Source: Alistipes sp.
GTDB taxonomy: Bacteria; Bacteroidota; Bacteroidia; Bacteroidales; Rikenellaceae
DNA length: 64,000 nucleotides
Reading direction: 5' to 3'
Assembly (NCBI GenBank): GCA_020026375.1
Contig: JAHHQN010000004.1
Span: forward strand, 1-64,000
The notes under the pieces are model-generated. The model made no database searches. It worked only from the letters and a program-made list of their open reading frames with translations, and was not told where the DNA came from. A program made the position numbers and the translations under genes. Below are positions 18,037 through 26,112 of the stretch, piece after piece. The stretch's first letter is position 1; each line of letters starts with the position of its first letter.

Positions 18037-19760
18037 TGGCTAATTTCTTTTCAGATAATAAGGATTTGCAATTCCACCTTCAGCATCCTGCGATGCGCAA
18101 GATTGTGGAGTTGAAGGAGCGCAACTTCCGCGAGAAGGACACCTACGACTATGCCCCCCACGATTTCGACGACGCGATGGATTCCTACCGTCGTGTGTTG
18201 GAGATTGCCGGTGAGGTGTGTGGCGATGTGATTGCGCCCAATGCCGAGGGTGTCGACAAGGAGGGACCCAAGGTAGTCAACGACCATGTGCAGTACGCTT
18301 CGGGTACTGTGGAGAACTTGAAGGCGGTTGTCGATGCCGGTCTGGGCGGTATGACCCTTCCTCGCAAGTACAACGGTCTGAATTTCCCGTTGATTTGCTT
18401 TGTGATGGCCAACGAAATGGTGGCGCGTGCCGATGCCGGCTTCGAGAACATCTGGGGTTTGCAGGATTGTGCCGAGACGCTCAACGAATTTGCTTCGGAG
18501 GAGTTGAAGGAGAAATTCCTGCCTCTGGTATCGGAGGGTGCTACCTGTGCCATGGACTTGACAGAGCCTGATGCCGGTTCCGATTTGGGAGCCGTGATGC
18601 TGAAGGCCACCTGGTCGGAGGAGAAGCAGACCTGGCTGCTCAACGGCGTAAAGCGTTTCATCACCAATGGCGACGGCGACATTTCGCTGGTGCTGGCCCG
18701 TACCGAAGAGGGTACGACCGATGCACGCGGCCTCTCGATGCTGGTCTACGACAAGCGCGACGGTGGTGTGAAGGTGCGTCGTATCGAGAACAAGATGGGT
18801 ATCAAGGGTTCGCCCACCTGCGAGCTGGTGTTTACCAACGCTCCTGCCTATCTGGTGGGTGACCGCAAGATGGGTCTTATCAAATATGTGATGTCGCTGA
18901 TGAACGCTGCCCGTCTGGGTATCGGTGCACAGTCGGTGGGAACCTGTGAGGCTGCCTATCGCGAGGCCCTGAAGTACGCCCACGAGCGTCAGCAGTTCGG
19001 CAAGCCCATCATACAGTTTGCTGCCGTGTCGGAGATGTTGTCGAACATGAAGGCCAAGTTGCAGGGTGCGCGTGCGCTGCTCTACGAGACTGCCCGTTTC
19101 GTGGAGATTTACAAGCAGTACACCCACATTTCCCACGAGCGTCCGCTGGAAGGCGACGAGCGCAAGGAGATGAAGTTCTATACCCGTCTGGCCGACGGTT
19201 TCACTCCGTTGGTAAAGCTCTTCTCATCGGAGTACGCCAACCAGCTGGCCTACGATGCCATTCAGATTCATGGCGGTTCGGGTTTCATGAAGGACTATCC
19301 CTGTGAGCGTCTCTACCGTGATGCCCGTATCATGAACATCTACGAGGGTACCTCCCAGTTGCAGGTGGTGGCTGCCATCAATGCCGTGACCAAGGGTACG
19401 TTCCTGGAGCAGATTGGCCGCTATGCCGAGGCTGACTATGTAGAGGCGGTGCAGCCCGTTGTCGAGAAACTCAAATCGCTGACCGAGCAGTTCCGCGAGA
19501 TGGTGGACTATGTCGAAGCCAACGACAAGGAGGTTGCCGGCTTCAAGGAGTTCCACGCACGCCGACTGGTCGAGACCGCCGGACACATCATCATTACCTA
19601 TATTCTGTGCCGTCAGGCAGGCGAGTGCGAGGATTACATCAATTCGGCGCGCGTGTTCTGCAAGCTGGCCGTGGGTAAGATTGCCGAGGCACACACCTAC
19701 GTGATGACCTCTACCACAGATGATGTGGCTCTCTTCAAGGCCGTAGAACAGGAGTGCTAA
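18036..19760 (+). CDS. Acyl-CoA dehydrogenase with C-terminal extension
   Basis: FAD enzyme that oxidises an acyl-CoA to the enoyl-CoA, or works in reverse when coupled to a bifurcating ETF. The 574-residue protein contains the usual three-domain core with DLTEPDAGSDLG (FAD/substrate loop), KRFITNGD, and the catalytic-base region RIMNIYEGTSQLQ (Glu near 437). About 120-150 residues follow beyond the usual end, matching the long acyl-CoA dehydrogenase class with a helical C-terminal domain. Coupled to etfBA. Chain-length preference cannot be read from the sequence. Confidence 0.93.
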   Translation: MANFFSDNKDLQFHLQHPAMRKIVELKERNFREKDTYDYAPHDFDDAMDSYRRVLEIAGEVCGDVIAPNAEGVDKEGPKVVNDHVQYASGTVENLKAVVDAGLGGMTLPRKYNGLNFPLICFVMANEMVARADAGFENIWGLQDCAETLNEFASEELKEKFLPLVSEGATCAMDLTEPDAGSDLGAVMLKATWSEEKQTWLLNGVKRFITNGDGDISLVLARTEEGTTDARGLSMLVYDKRDGGVKVRRIENKMGIKGSPTCELVFTNAPAYLVGDRKMGLIKYVMSLMNAARLGIGAQSVGTCEAAYREALKYAHERQQFGKPIIQFAAVSEMLSNMKAKLQGARALLYETARFVEIYKQYTHISHERPLEGDERKEMKFYTRLADGFTPLVKLFSSEYANQLAYDAIQIHGGSGFMKDYPCERLYRDARIMNIYEGTSQLQVVAAINAVTKGTFLEQIGRYAEADYVEAVQPVVEKLKSLTEQFREMVDYVEANDKEVAGFKEFHARRLVETAGHIIITYILCRQAGECEDYINSARVFCKLAVGKIAEAHTYVMTSTTDDVALFKAVEQEC

Positions 19761-19829
19761 TCGGAGAGAAGCGTCCCTTGCGGGACACAAAATGAAGTTT
19801 CAACGCCTTGTTGCGTCGAAATAAAAGGA

Positions 19830-19867
19830 CAGGTATCGGAGCCAAGGCTCTGATACCTGCTTTTTTT
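19830..19867 (+). terminator. Intrinsic terminator after the etfBA-acd unit
   Basis: 14-bp stem with one G-T pair (AGGTATCGGAGCC region) closed by an AA loop, followed by seven T residues. Confidence 0.88.
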
Positions 19868-19938
19868 CGGCCGAAAGTGGGATATGTCGGGACAATTTTA
19901 TAACTTTACATCACGTTATAACCTATATATATAGTATT

Positions 19939-20877
19939 ATGTTTTCTCGTACACTTGTTATGCTGGCTGCGGCGGCGATGCTGACTTCATGCGGCGGCCG
20001 ACAGTCCTCGCCCAAAGACGCGACTCTGCCGGCGCAGACGCGACCTGCCAGAGTTTTCGTTCCGCCCGTGGCCCCTGCGTCACTGACTCCCGAGCAGATG
20101 TGCGACTATGTCAAGACTCATTATTGGGATAACTTCAATTTTGCGGATACGGTGTTTATCCGCGAGATAGACACTGTGGATATGATTGAGGCCTTTGCCA
20201 AGTATGTCATTCTGCTGACCGACGAGCCGACGAACGGAGAGCCGATGCGCCGGATTGTGAAGAAGGCTGCCTCGTCGCGTGCCATGCTCGACTATTTCTA
20301 TATGCTTGCCGACAAGGTGCTGCACGACCCTAATTCGCCGTTGCGTAACGACGAGATGTATATCCCCGTGCTGGAGACCGTAATCGGCAGCGGCTATTAC
20401 GACGAATATGAGTTGCTCTCACCCGAATATGACCTTAAAATCGCATCGCAGAACCGTCTGGGTACGGTGGCCAACGATATCCGCTATACACTGGCATCGG
20501 GAAAGCAGGGACGACTGCACGATATCCGTGCCGATTATGTGCTGCTGCTGATCAGCAATCCCGAATGTCCGATGTGTGCCGATGTGTCGGAGGCGATTGC
20601 CTCGTCTCCGATGATTTCGGAGATGGTCGAGCGGGGTTCACTCAAGGTGCTGTATGTCTATCCCGATGAGGATATAGTGGCCTGGAGGGCGCATCGTGAG
20701 TCTGTTCCGGCAAAATGGATATACTCCTACGACAAGGAAGGTGTCATGAAAGAGCAGTCGACCTACAACCTTTCGGCAATCCCTTCAATTTATTTGTTGG
20801 ACAAGGACAAGAAGGTGCTGGTCAAAGACGCTTCAGATGTCTCTGTTATAGAATATGTTATAGATATTGCAAAGTGA
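19939..20877 (+). CDS. DUF5106 lipoprotein with thioredoxin-like C-terminal domain
   Basis: A 312-residue lipoprotein (AAMLTSC, cysteine 18). The middle part (PEQMCDYVKTHYWDNFNFAD and following helices) matches DUF5106, usually fused to a thioredoxin-like fold in Bacteroidetes. The second half has that fold, with a CPMC motif near residues 210-213 and the cis-proline strand SAIPSIYLLDKDKKVL. It may act in periplasmic thiol-disulfide chemistry, but the order of the cysteines and the weak active site leave redox activity unproved. A TAACTTTA box about 35 nt upstream may be its promoter. Confidence 0.8.
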   Translation: MFSRTLVMLAAAAMLTSCGGRQSSPKDATLPAQTRPARVFVPPVAPASLTPEQMCDYVKTHYWDNFNFADTVFIREIDTVDMIEAFAKYVILLTDEPTNGEPMRRIVKKAASSRAMLDYFYMLADKVLHDPNSPLRNDEMYIPVLETVIGSGYYDEYELLSPEYDLKIASQNRLGTVANDIRYTLASGKQGRLHDIRADYVLLLISNPECPMCADVSEAIASSPMISEMVERGSLKVLYVYPDEDIVAWRAHRESVPAKWIYSYDKEGVMKEQSTYNLSAIPSIYLLDKDKKVLVKDASDVSVIEYVIDIAK

Positions 20878-20959
20878 TAGAATTTATAACTATAAGTTTG
20901 GCTTATATGCCCATAAATAAAGACAATAGGTTTTTGCTTGTAAATTAAATTCTTATGAT

Positions 20960-20967
20960 TAATTTTG
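20960..20967 (+). promoter_or_regulatory. Promoter of rubrerythrin
   Basis: TAATTTTG at the -7 position with TTG at 20938-20940, 19 nt upstream. The leader is about 50 nt. Confidence 0.65.
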
Positions 20968-21022
20968 CACCTGTAAACAAGAAACAACAATAACACACAC
21001 AAACAAATTAAAGAATAAGACT

Positions 21023-21577
21023 ATGAACAAGAAATGGCGTTGCACCGTTTGTGGTTATATCCACGAAGGTCCTGAGGCACCCGAGCAGTGCCCTATGTGT
21101 AAGGTAGGTAAAGATAAGTTCGTTGAGATTGTAGAGCAGCAGGGTGACCTCGATTTCGTTACCGTTCACAAGATTGGTGACGGCAAGGGTGCCAGCAAGG
21201 AACTCTGGGAGGGTCTCCAGAACCACTTTATGGGTGAGTGCACCGAGGTAGGTATGTATCTGGCCATGAGCCGTCAGGCTGACCGCGAGGGTTACCCCGA
21301 GATCGCCGAGGCTTACAAGCGTTACGCTTGGGAGGAGGCAGAGCACGCATCGAAGTTCGCCGAGCTGCTCGGTGAGGTGGTTTGGGACACCAAGACCAAC
21401 CTCATGAAGCGTATGAACGCTGAGTGTGGTGCTTGCGAGGACAAGATGCGTCTGGCTCGTCTGGCTAAGGAGGAGAATCTCGACGCTGTTCACGATACAG
21501 TTCACGAGATGGCTAAGGATGAGGCTCGCCACGGCAAGGGCTTTGAGGGTCTCTACAAGCGTTACTTCGCGAAGTAA
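21023..21577 (+). CDS. rbr: Reverse-type rubrerythrin (N-terminal rubredoxin)
   Basis: Non-heme diiron peroxidase that protects anaerobes from H2O2 and O2. In this 184-residue protein the rubredoxin domain comes first, with iron-binding cysteines C7, C10, C23 and C26, and the ferritin-like diiron domain follows, with [28 protein letters not shown] and DEARHGKGF. Classical rubrerythrins have the opposite order. Codon use is strongly biased to a few codons, suggesting high expression. Strong promoter and terminator flank it. Confidence 0.94.
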   Translation: MNKKWRCTVCGYIHEGPEAPEQCPMCKVGKDKFVEIVEQQGDLDFVTVHKIGDGKGASKELWEGLQNHFMGECTEVGMYLAMSRQADREGYPEIAEAYKRYAWEEAEHASKFAELLGEVVWDTKTNLMKRMNAECGACEDKMRLARLAKEENLDAVHDTVHEMAKDEARHGKGFEGLYKRYFAK

Positions 21578-21598
21578 TCGTTCCTTATCCCATAAATC

Positions 21599-21634
21599 AA
21601 TAAAGGTGACCTTTTCGGGTCACCTTTATTTTTG
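21599..21634. terminator. Terminator between rbr and the convergent holin-like gene
   Basis: 13-bp perfect stem AATAAAGGTGACC with a 6-nt loop, followed by TTTT on the + strand. The AT-rich base of the stem may let it work in both directions for the two convergent genes. Confidence 0.85.
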
Positions 21635-21651
21635 TACACATCTTGGCGGAA

Positions 21652-21990
21652 CTACTTGTTCCTTTTCGGGAATAGAATCTCCAGAAACGGGGACAGGGTA
21701 CTTTTCGTCCAATCGTAGATGCCGCCCCAGAACTGTATGACTTCAACGGCGCGGTTCATCTCCACCTCTATCTTGCAGAGTTTTGTACGAATCCCTGCGA
21801 GGTAGATAATCACGGCCAGAAGCAGGAAGATGGCAGCTCCGATGAGCAATGCTGCCGTGGCCGAACCCGTGAGTTCGGTCAGTCCGATGACGATGGCTGC
21901 TGCGATAAGCACCGATGCGATGGTTATCATCAGTATCCATATCGCTATCGAAGTGGCAAATTTGCCGTAAGTGGTAGGTCTGTTCCCCAT
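21652..21990 (-). CDS. Small two-helix membrane protein (holin-X/PspC-like envelope type)
   Basis: A 112-residue inner-membrane protein with two transmembrane segments (IWILMITIASVLIAAAIVI and AALLIGAAIFLLLAVIIYLAG) and a basic amphipathic tail ending FPKRNK. It resembles the putative holin-X/DUF1469 class that is often encoded next to YtxH proteins in Bacteroidetes; these are chromosomal envelope genes, not phage. It follows the YtxH gene by 23 bp in the same operon. Function unknown, possibly envelope stress. Confidence 0.7.
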   Translation of the reverse strand: MGNRPTTYGKFATSIAIWILMITIASVLIAAAIVIGLTELTGSATAALLIGAAIFLLLAVIIYLAGIRTKLCKIEVEMNRAVEVIQFWGGIYDWTKSTLSPFLEILFPKRNK

Positions 21991-22013
21991 TTCCTTGTGA
22001 TTTTAGTCGCCGG

Positions 22014-22226
22014 TTATTCCTCCTGGCAGTTGCAGGGGTGATACGCTTTCATCTCCTCACGGAGGTTTTCCACCGAGTTTTTCATCTTGTTGAGTTCGTC
22101 GCCGAGGGTGTCCTTGAGCTGCTGACGCATTTCGGGACCCGATTTGGGAGTGAAAAGCATGGCGAGTGCCGCACCTACGGCTGCACCACCTACCAACGAA
22201 GCGAGAATAATTCCTGTGTCTTTCAT
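22014..22226 (-). CDS. YtxH domain protein
   Basis: A 70-residue protein with a glycine/alanine-rich membrane segment (IILASLVGGAAVGAALAMLF) followed by TPKSGPEMRQQLKD and a helical tail, the standard YtxH layout. YtxH-like proteins are small stress-related envelope proteins of unknown mechanism. It is the first gene of a two-gene operon with the holin-X-like protein. The tail ends in PCNCQEE, an unusual cysteine pair. Confidence 0.85.
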   Translation of the reverse strand: MKDTGIILASLVGGAAVGAALAMLFTPKSGPEMRQQLKDTLGDELNKMKNSVENLREEMKAYHPCNCQEE

Positions 22227-22282
22227 AATAGTATGGTTTAAAAATTCATGGTGGAGAGTTGCAAACTTCGCGCCAAAAAGAT

Positions 22283-22290
22283 TACCTTTA
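22283..22290 (+). promoter_or_regulatory. Possible promoter directly before the SLOG gene
   Basis: TACCTTTA, one mismatch to TAnnTTTG, ending 4 nt before the ATG at 22295. If used, the transcript would be leaderless. Confidence 0.35.
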
Positions 22291-22294
22291 CCCT

Positions 22295-22795
22295 ATGATT
22301 ACATTTTCGCATACGACCGTTGCATTCACCGGGCATCGCAAATACCGCGGTGAGGCGCAGCAGGCACTGGCCGATACCGTTGTCGCCCTGTATAATGGCG
22401 GCTATACCACATTTCTGAGCGGTATGGCCGTAGGGTTTGATATGGCTGCCGCAGAGTGTGTCCTGTCGTTGAAGGAGCGTCTGAAGGGGATTCGTCTGGT
22501 GGCGGTTGTCCCGTTCGAGGGGCAGGAGCAGAGATTCAGTGAGGAGGACAAGCGTCGTTTCGAGGAGATTCTGCGGCGTGCCGACGAGCGTGTTGTACTG
22601 TCGCAGATTTACCACAAGGGGGTATATATGGTGCGCAATGACTATCTGGTCAGCCACTCTGCTGTTGTCGTGGCCTGCTATGACGGCTCGGCCGGAGGTA
22701 CGCGCTATACGGTACGACGTGCCGAAAAGACGGGGCGTGAGGTCATCAACATCTCGCCCGAAGCACCCGTGGGTGTCGAACTTCGGTTGTTCTGA
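22295..22795 (+). CDS. SLOG-family protein (DUF1273/YpsA-like)
   Basis: A 166-residue Rossmann-like protein. TVAFTGHRKYRG at the start, FLSGMAVGFDMAAAE in the middle and MVRNDYLVSHSAVVVACYDGSAGGTRYT near the end match DUF1273/YpsA members of the SLOG superfamily, which bind nucleotides or related ligands. YpsA affects cell division in Firmicutes, while other SLOG proteins sense signals in defence or toxin systems; nothing around here suggests either. I use the ATG at 22295 because the family begins with the TGHR strand; a TTG at 22259 would only add an unconserved stretch. Confidence 0.82.
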   Translation: MITFSHTTVAFTGHRKYRGEAQQALADTVVALYNGGYTTFLSGMAVGFDMAAAECVLSLKERLKGIRLVAVVPFEGQEQRFSEEDKRRFEEILRRADERVVLSQIYHKGVYMVRNDYLVSHSAVVVACYDGSAGGTRYTVRRAEKTGREVINISPEAPVGVELRLF

Positions 22796-22819
22796 TGCTT
22801 CGCCATACTTACATATATG

Positions 22820-22851
22820 AATAAAGGCCGCAGAACACTGCGGCCTTTATT
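22820..22851. terminator. Bidirectional terminator between the SLOG gene and pfp
   Basis: 14-bp perfect stem AATAAAGGCCGCAG with loop AACA between two convergent genes; the A/T base of the stem gives a T-rich end on both strands. Confidence 0.8.
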
Positions 22852-22878
22852 GGTGGTATAAGTTTCCTTACGTGGATA

Positions 22879-24111
22879 TTACCAGTTCAGAATCTTACGG
22901 AAGTCGAACTCCTCGGGGTTGGCAACGTAAGCCTTGGCAGCCTCGTAGTCCTCGGGAGTGATGAAGTTGATGATGTTCTCAACAACCGACTTGAACTTGT
23001 CAGAGTGGATATCAACCAATCTGGGAGGAATCTTGCCGGTAGTGGGATCCTGCAGGTCCTTCAGATACAGGGGCGATACGTTACCCTCGGTATCAACATA
23101 TACCATGCAGCCGGTCTTACCCTCGTCGAAGAGCTTGTGAACACCGATACCCAGCTCCGAGCAGTAAGTCAGGTCGTAAGCGATAGGAGTCTGGCAACGA
23201 ATCTCGTAACCCAACTCTACGGGACGGCTCTTAACCTTGATACCCAGCTCCTTGAGCTTCTTCTCGATCATCTCGTTGAAGATGTGAGCCTTCGATACCT
23301 TACCCAACTCGGGGTGACCGTGGTCGTCGTAGGTGAAGTGGATACCGCTCTTGCGGATCTCCTCGTCGCTCAAAGCGTGGAATACACCCTCCGAGATAAC
23401 GGCAGCACCGTAGTCCATGCCCATGATCTTACGCTTGATGATGGACGAGATAACGAGGTTGACGATTTTCTCTACGGTGATTTCAGTCTTGTTGAACATC
23501 TCGGGGATAACGATCATGGGGTAGTGGCAAGCCTCACCGATACCGAATGCGAGGTGACCTGCCGAACGACCCATGGCAGCCAATACGAACCAGTTGCCGC
23601 TGGTACGAGCGTCAACGTAAACGGCACGAGCGATAACGGCACCCTTGTCCTTTGCAGACTCGTAACCGAAGGTTGCGGTACCCTTGGGCAGAGGAAGGTC
23701 GTTATCGATGGTCTTGGGAACGTGGATGTTGGCGATGGGGTACTTCTTGGCCTCGAGGAACTTGGCGATACGGTTTGCAGTCGATGCAGTATCGTCACCA
23801 CCTACGGTTACCAGCAACTTGATGTTGTTGTCGGTGAAGAACTTGAGGTTGAAGTTGTTCTCGAAATCCTCGGGAGTGGGCTTGAAACGGCTCATCTGGA
23901 GGAACGAACCACCCTGGTTGAAAATACCGTCAGCCATGGGGTAGCTGATGTCAACGGTGCGGGGGTTGGGGTTGAAGAGGCCCGAGTAACCCTCGTGCAG
24001 ACCGATTACGCGGTAACCCTTGCGCAGGAAAGTCTTTGCTACGCTACCAACTACTGTGTTCATACCGGGAGCGGGACCACCACCGGTCAGAATTGCGATT
24101 GCTTCTTTCAT
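22879..24111 (-). CDS. pfp: 6-phosphofructokinase, pyrophosphate-dependent type
   Basis: Phosphorylates fructose 6-phosphate in glycolysis. The 410-residue protein has the phosphofructokinase motifs GGGPAPGMN at the N-terminus, GGDDTAS (residues 104-110) and PKTIDNDLP (132-140). ATP-dependent enzymes have GGDGS and PGTIDND; Asp at the fourth position and Lys133 are the accepted signature of pyrophosphate use, so I infer a reversible PPi-PFK. Promoter at 24165-24172. Codon use is biased as in highly expressed genes. Confidence 0.9.
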   Translation of the reverse strand: MKEAIAILTGGGPAPGMNTVVGSVAKTFLRKGYRVIGLHEGYSGLFNPNPRTVDISYPMADGIFNQGGSFLQMSRFKPTPEDFENNFNLKFFTDNNIKLLVTVGGDDTASTANRIAKFLEAKKYPIANIHVPKTIDNDLPLPKGTATFGYESAKDKGAVIARAVYVDARTSGNWFVLAAMGRSAGHLAFGIGEACHYPMIVIPEMFNKTEITVEKIVNLVISSIIKRKIMGMDYGAAVISEGVFHALSDEEIRKSGIHFTYDDHGHPELGKVSKAHIFNEMIEKKLKELGIKVKSRPVELGYEIRCQTPIAYDLTYCSELGIGVHKLFDEGKTGCMVYVDTEGNVSPLYLKDLQDPTTGKIPPRLVDIHSDKFKSVVENIINFITPEDYEAAKAYVANPEEFDFRKILNW

Positions 24112-24164
24112 GATAATAATGTGGTTTTATATTTAACCTGAATGTTTCAGCGTTTTTAAACGCC

Positions 24165-24172
24165 CAAAATTA
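24165..24172 (-). promoter_or_regulatory. Promoter of the phosphofructokinase gene
   Basis: Reads TAATTTTG on the minus strand, with TTTG 20 nt upstream (24193-24196) at the -33 position. Leader about 50 nt. Confidence 0.65.
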
Positions 24173-24193
24173 CTAATATTTTTTCAAAACAGC

Positions 24194-24221
24194 AAAAAAA
24201 GAGAGACCATTAGGGTCTCTC
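24194..24221 (-). terminator. Intrinsic terminator after the cold-shock gene
   Basis: On the minus strand an 8-bp stem GAGAGACC/GGTCTCTC is followed by TTTTTTT. It overlaps the -33 element of the phosphofructokinase promoter. Confidence 0.88.
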
Positions 24222-24247
24222 GATTGAAAAAATGTGGTAATTATAGC

Positions 24248-24448
24248 CTATTCAACTACAGTTACGTTCACTGCCTGCTCGCCCTTGGCACCGTTGCCAA
24301 TTTCGAACTCTACATGTTGACCCTCGTTGAGAGATTTGAATCCCTCGGCAACAATACCTGAGAAGTGTACGAAGATTTCCTTGCCACCCTCTGCTGTGAT
24401 GAATCCGTAGCCTTTCTTGCTATCGAACCATTTCACTTGTCCTTTCAT
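24248..24448 (-). CDS. Cold-shock protein, CspA family
   Basis: A 66-residue single cold-shock domain that binds single-stranded RNA or DNA. RNP1 (KKGYGFI) and RNP2 (IFVHF) are intact and the ending [10 protein letters not shown] is normal. I chose the ATG at 24446-24448 because the family begins MKGxVKWFD; the longer reading frame from 24478 adds an unconserved ten residues. A ~90-nt AT-rich region upstream, with a partial -7 box (TTAATTTG, 24482-24489), may act as the long leader common to csp genes. Confidence 0.93.
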   Translation of the reverse strand: MKGQVKWFDSKKGYGFITAEGGKEIFVHFSGIVAEGFKSLNEGQHVEFEIGNGAKGEQAVNVTVVE

Positions 24449-24552
24449 AGAAAAAATGATTAAAGTGTTGTAATACAAGGCGCAAATTAATGTAAAAAAA
24501 AGTCCATATCAAAACTTTTTTCTATGTTTTTTTGTTTTATCGATAAAATCGT

Positions 24553-24560
24553 TATATTTG
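24553..24560 (+). promoter_or_regulatory. Promoter -7 box of the lipoprotein/radical SAM unit
   Basis: Perfect TATATTTG, 30 nt before the lipoprotein ATG. Confidence 0.65.
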
Positions 24561-24590
24561 TGTGTAGAATAAACTCTAAAACAGAAGGTT

Positions 24591-24863
24591 ATGAACAGAA
24601 GGATTAAATTGGCCCTGCTTGCAATGCTGGGCTTCTCGACAGCCTGTTCGACGGTGCGTAACACGTCTGCCGACAGCAAGAAATCGAATCAGACCTCTGA
24701 GGCGGAGGCAGTGCAGACACAGGAACGTCCGAGAATCAAAGTCATGTACGGCGTGCCTAATCCTCCGCGCGTAGAAGAGGAGAAGGACTATGAAATCGAC
24801 CCCGTTGTCGAGCAGCCGGCCGATGACGAGGAGGTGAAGCAGGTCGACAAAAAGAAGAAGTAA
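24591..24863 (+). CDS. Small lipoprotein, probable substrate partner of the adjacent radical SAM enzyme
   Basis: A 90-residue precursor: basic start, hydrophobic LALLAMLGF, lipobox STAC (cysteine 19), then a polar, low-complexity chain. The only conserved-looking patch is RIKVMYGVPNPPR (about residues 48-60). A Y-G-x-P patch of this kind marks the 'radical SAM-associated putative lipoprotein' family (TIGR04134 in memory) that is always paired with a TIGR04133 enzyme. The tail is highly acidic, then ends in KKKK. Its stop is only 15 bp before the enzyme start, in the same frame. I infer that the patch is modified before or during export; no modification is proven. Confidence 0.7.
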   Translation: MNRRIKLALLAMLGFSTACSTVRNTSADSKKSNQTSEAEAVQTQERPRIKVMYGVPNPPRVEEEKDYEIDPVVEQPADDEEVKQVDKKKK

Positions 24864-24878
24864 TAAAGGGTTATTCAA

Positions 24879-25964
24879 GTGTTTTCGCGTCGCAGACTCG
24901 GGCTTCGCAAATGGTGGGGCCTCAATATATTTTCCAATCTCTATAAGACGACCATCAGAGAACATCGGCTCGATACACTCTTTTGGGAGTGTACCCTGAG
25001 GTGCAATCTGTCGTGCCGGCATTGTGGCAGTGATTGCAGGGTCGATCCCGGTGTGGAGGACATGCCGCTGGCCGATTTTCTCAAGGTTCTCGATGAGGAG
25101 GTCACTCCCCACGTCATTCCCGAGGAGGTGCTGATTATCTTCTCGGGTGGTGAGGTGCTGGTGCGTCCCGATTTGGAGGAGGCCGGCCGTGAGGTCTCCA
25201 AACGCGGTTATCCGTGGGGTATGGTCACCAACGGTCTGGCGCTCACGGAGGAGAAACTCGACCGTCTGGTCGATGCCGGTCTGCGTTGTGTGTCGGTGAG
25301 TCTCGACGGTTTCGAACGCGAACACAACTATATCAGAGGTAATCCGCGCAGCTACGACAAGGCGCTCGATGCCGTCAGAATGGTGGCACGTCACCCCAAC
25401 CTGTCCTATGATGTCATCACTTGTGTCACGGGGGCGATGGTGCCGAAACTGGAGGCCTTCCGCGACATGCTGGTCTCCGAAGGGGTGCGTTCGTGGCGGC
25501 TGTTCTCTATTTTCCCGGTCGGAAGGGCCAAGAACGACCCGTCGCTCTGCATGACGGACGCCGAGTTCTGTTCCGTGCTGGAATTTATCCGTAAGACCCG
25601 CAAGAGCAGAGTCGGGAAGTTGATTCACTGCGAATATGCCTGTGAGGGTTTCTTGGGCGGCTACGAAGCCGAGGTGAGGGACAACTTCTATCAGTGTGCC
25701 GCCGGCATTTCCGTGGCTTCGATTCGTGTCGACGGTGCCATTTCGGGTTGCACCTCCATACGCGCCAATTTTCATCAGGGGAACATCTATCGCGACAAGT
25801 TCTGGGACGTGTGGCAAAATCGCTTCGAGCCGTTCCGAAATCGGGAATGGACGAAAAAAGGGGCGTGTGGTGACTGTAAGATGTGGAAATTCTGCATGGG
25901 CGGCGGCATGCACCTTCGTGACGATGACGGAGAGTTGTTATACTGTCATTATAAGCGACTTTGA
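24879..25964 (+). CDS. Radical SAM/SPASM enzyme, lipoprotein-associated (TIGR04133 type)
   Basis: A 361-residue radical SAM protein. The cluster motif CxxxCxxC is in RCNLSCRHCG (C42, C46, C49), followed by an extra Cys53; the GGE motif is FSGGEVLVRPDLEE. A C-terminal SPASM domain carries auxiliary-cluster cysteines in QCAAG, SGCTS and ACGDCKMWKFC, ending GGGMHLRDDDGELLYCH. Overall it closely matches the Bacteroidetes TIGR04133 family, which acts next to a small lipoprotein. Start: GTG at 24879 follows the lipoprotein stop by 15 bp; no upstream ATG is open in frame. SPASM enzymes usually modify peptides, so the neighbour is the likely substrate. The reaction is unknown. Confidence 0.88.
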   Translation: MFSRRRLGLRKWWGLNIFSNLYKTTIREHRLDTLFWECTLRCNLSCRHCGSDCRVDPGVEDMPLADFLKVLDEEVTPHVIPEEVLIIFSGGEVLVRPDLEEAGREVSKRGYPWGMVTNGLALTEEKLDRLVDAGLRCVSVSLDGFEREHNYIRGNPRSYDKALDAVRMVARHPNLSYDVITCVTGAMVPKLEAFRDMLVSEGVRSWRLFSIFPVGRAKNDPSLCMTDAEFCSVLEFIRKTRKSRVGKLIHCEYACEGFLGGYEAEVRDNFYQCAAGISVASIRVDGAISGCTSIRANFHQGNIYRDKFWDVWQNRFEPFRNREWTKKGACGDCKMWKFCMGGGMHLRDDDGELLYCHYKRL

Positions 25965-26051
25965 GACGATGGTCGGGGTGGAAAAGTGGCCGATAACAGA
26001 CCTTGAGGAAGAAGAAACGAAAAATTTTTATTCATCTTTTTCTTAAAAAAT

Positions 26052-26082
26052 TTTGTCAATTCAAATTATAGCATTATCTTTG
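26052..26082 (+). promoter_or_regulatory. Full promoter of tRNA-Pro(CGG)
   Basis: TTTG at 26052-26055 (-33) and TATCTTTG at 26075-26082 (-7) with a 19-nt spacer, the full Bacteroidetes housekeeping consensus. Confidence 0.8.
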
Positions 26083-26112
26083 TGTGTCCTTAAGAGAAAA
26101 AGGGACACAGTT

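Noticed and set aside
21652..22226. Holin-like gene as sign of a prophage
   Set aside because: The pair with a YtxH protein is a common chromosomal envelope operon in Bacteroidetes; no other phage genes nearby.
24879..25964. Radical SAM gene as the sulfatase-maturating enzyme for the Ser-type sulfatase at 32511
   Set aside because: It is 6.5 kb away, on the other strand, next to a lipoprotein, and matches the lipoprotein-associated SPASM family rather than anSME.
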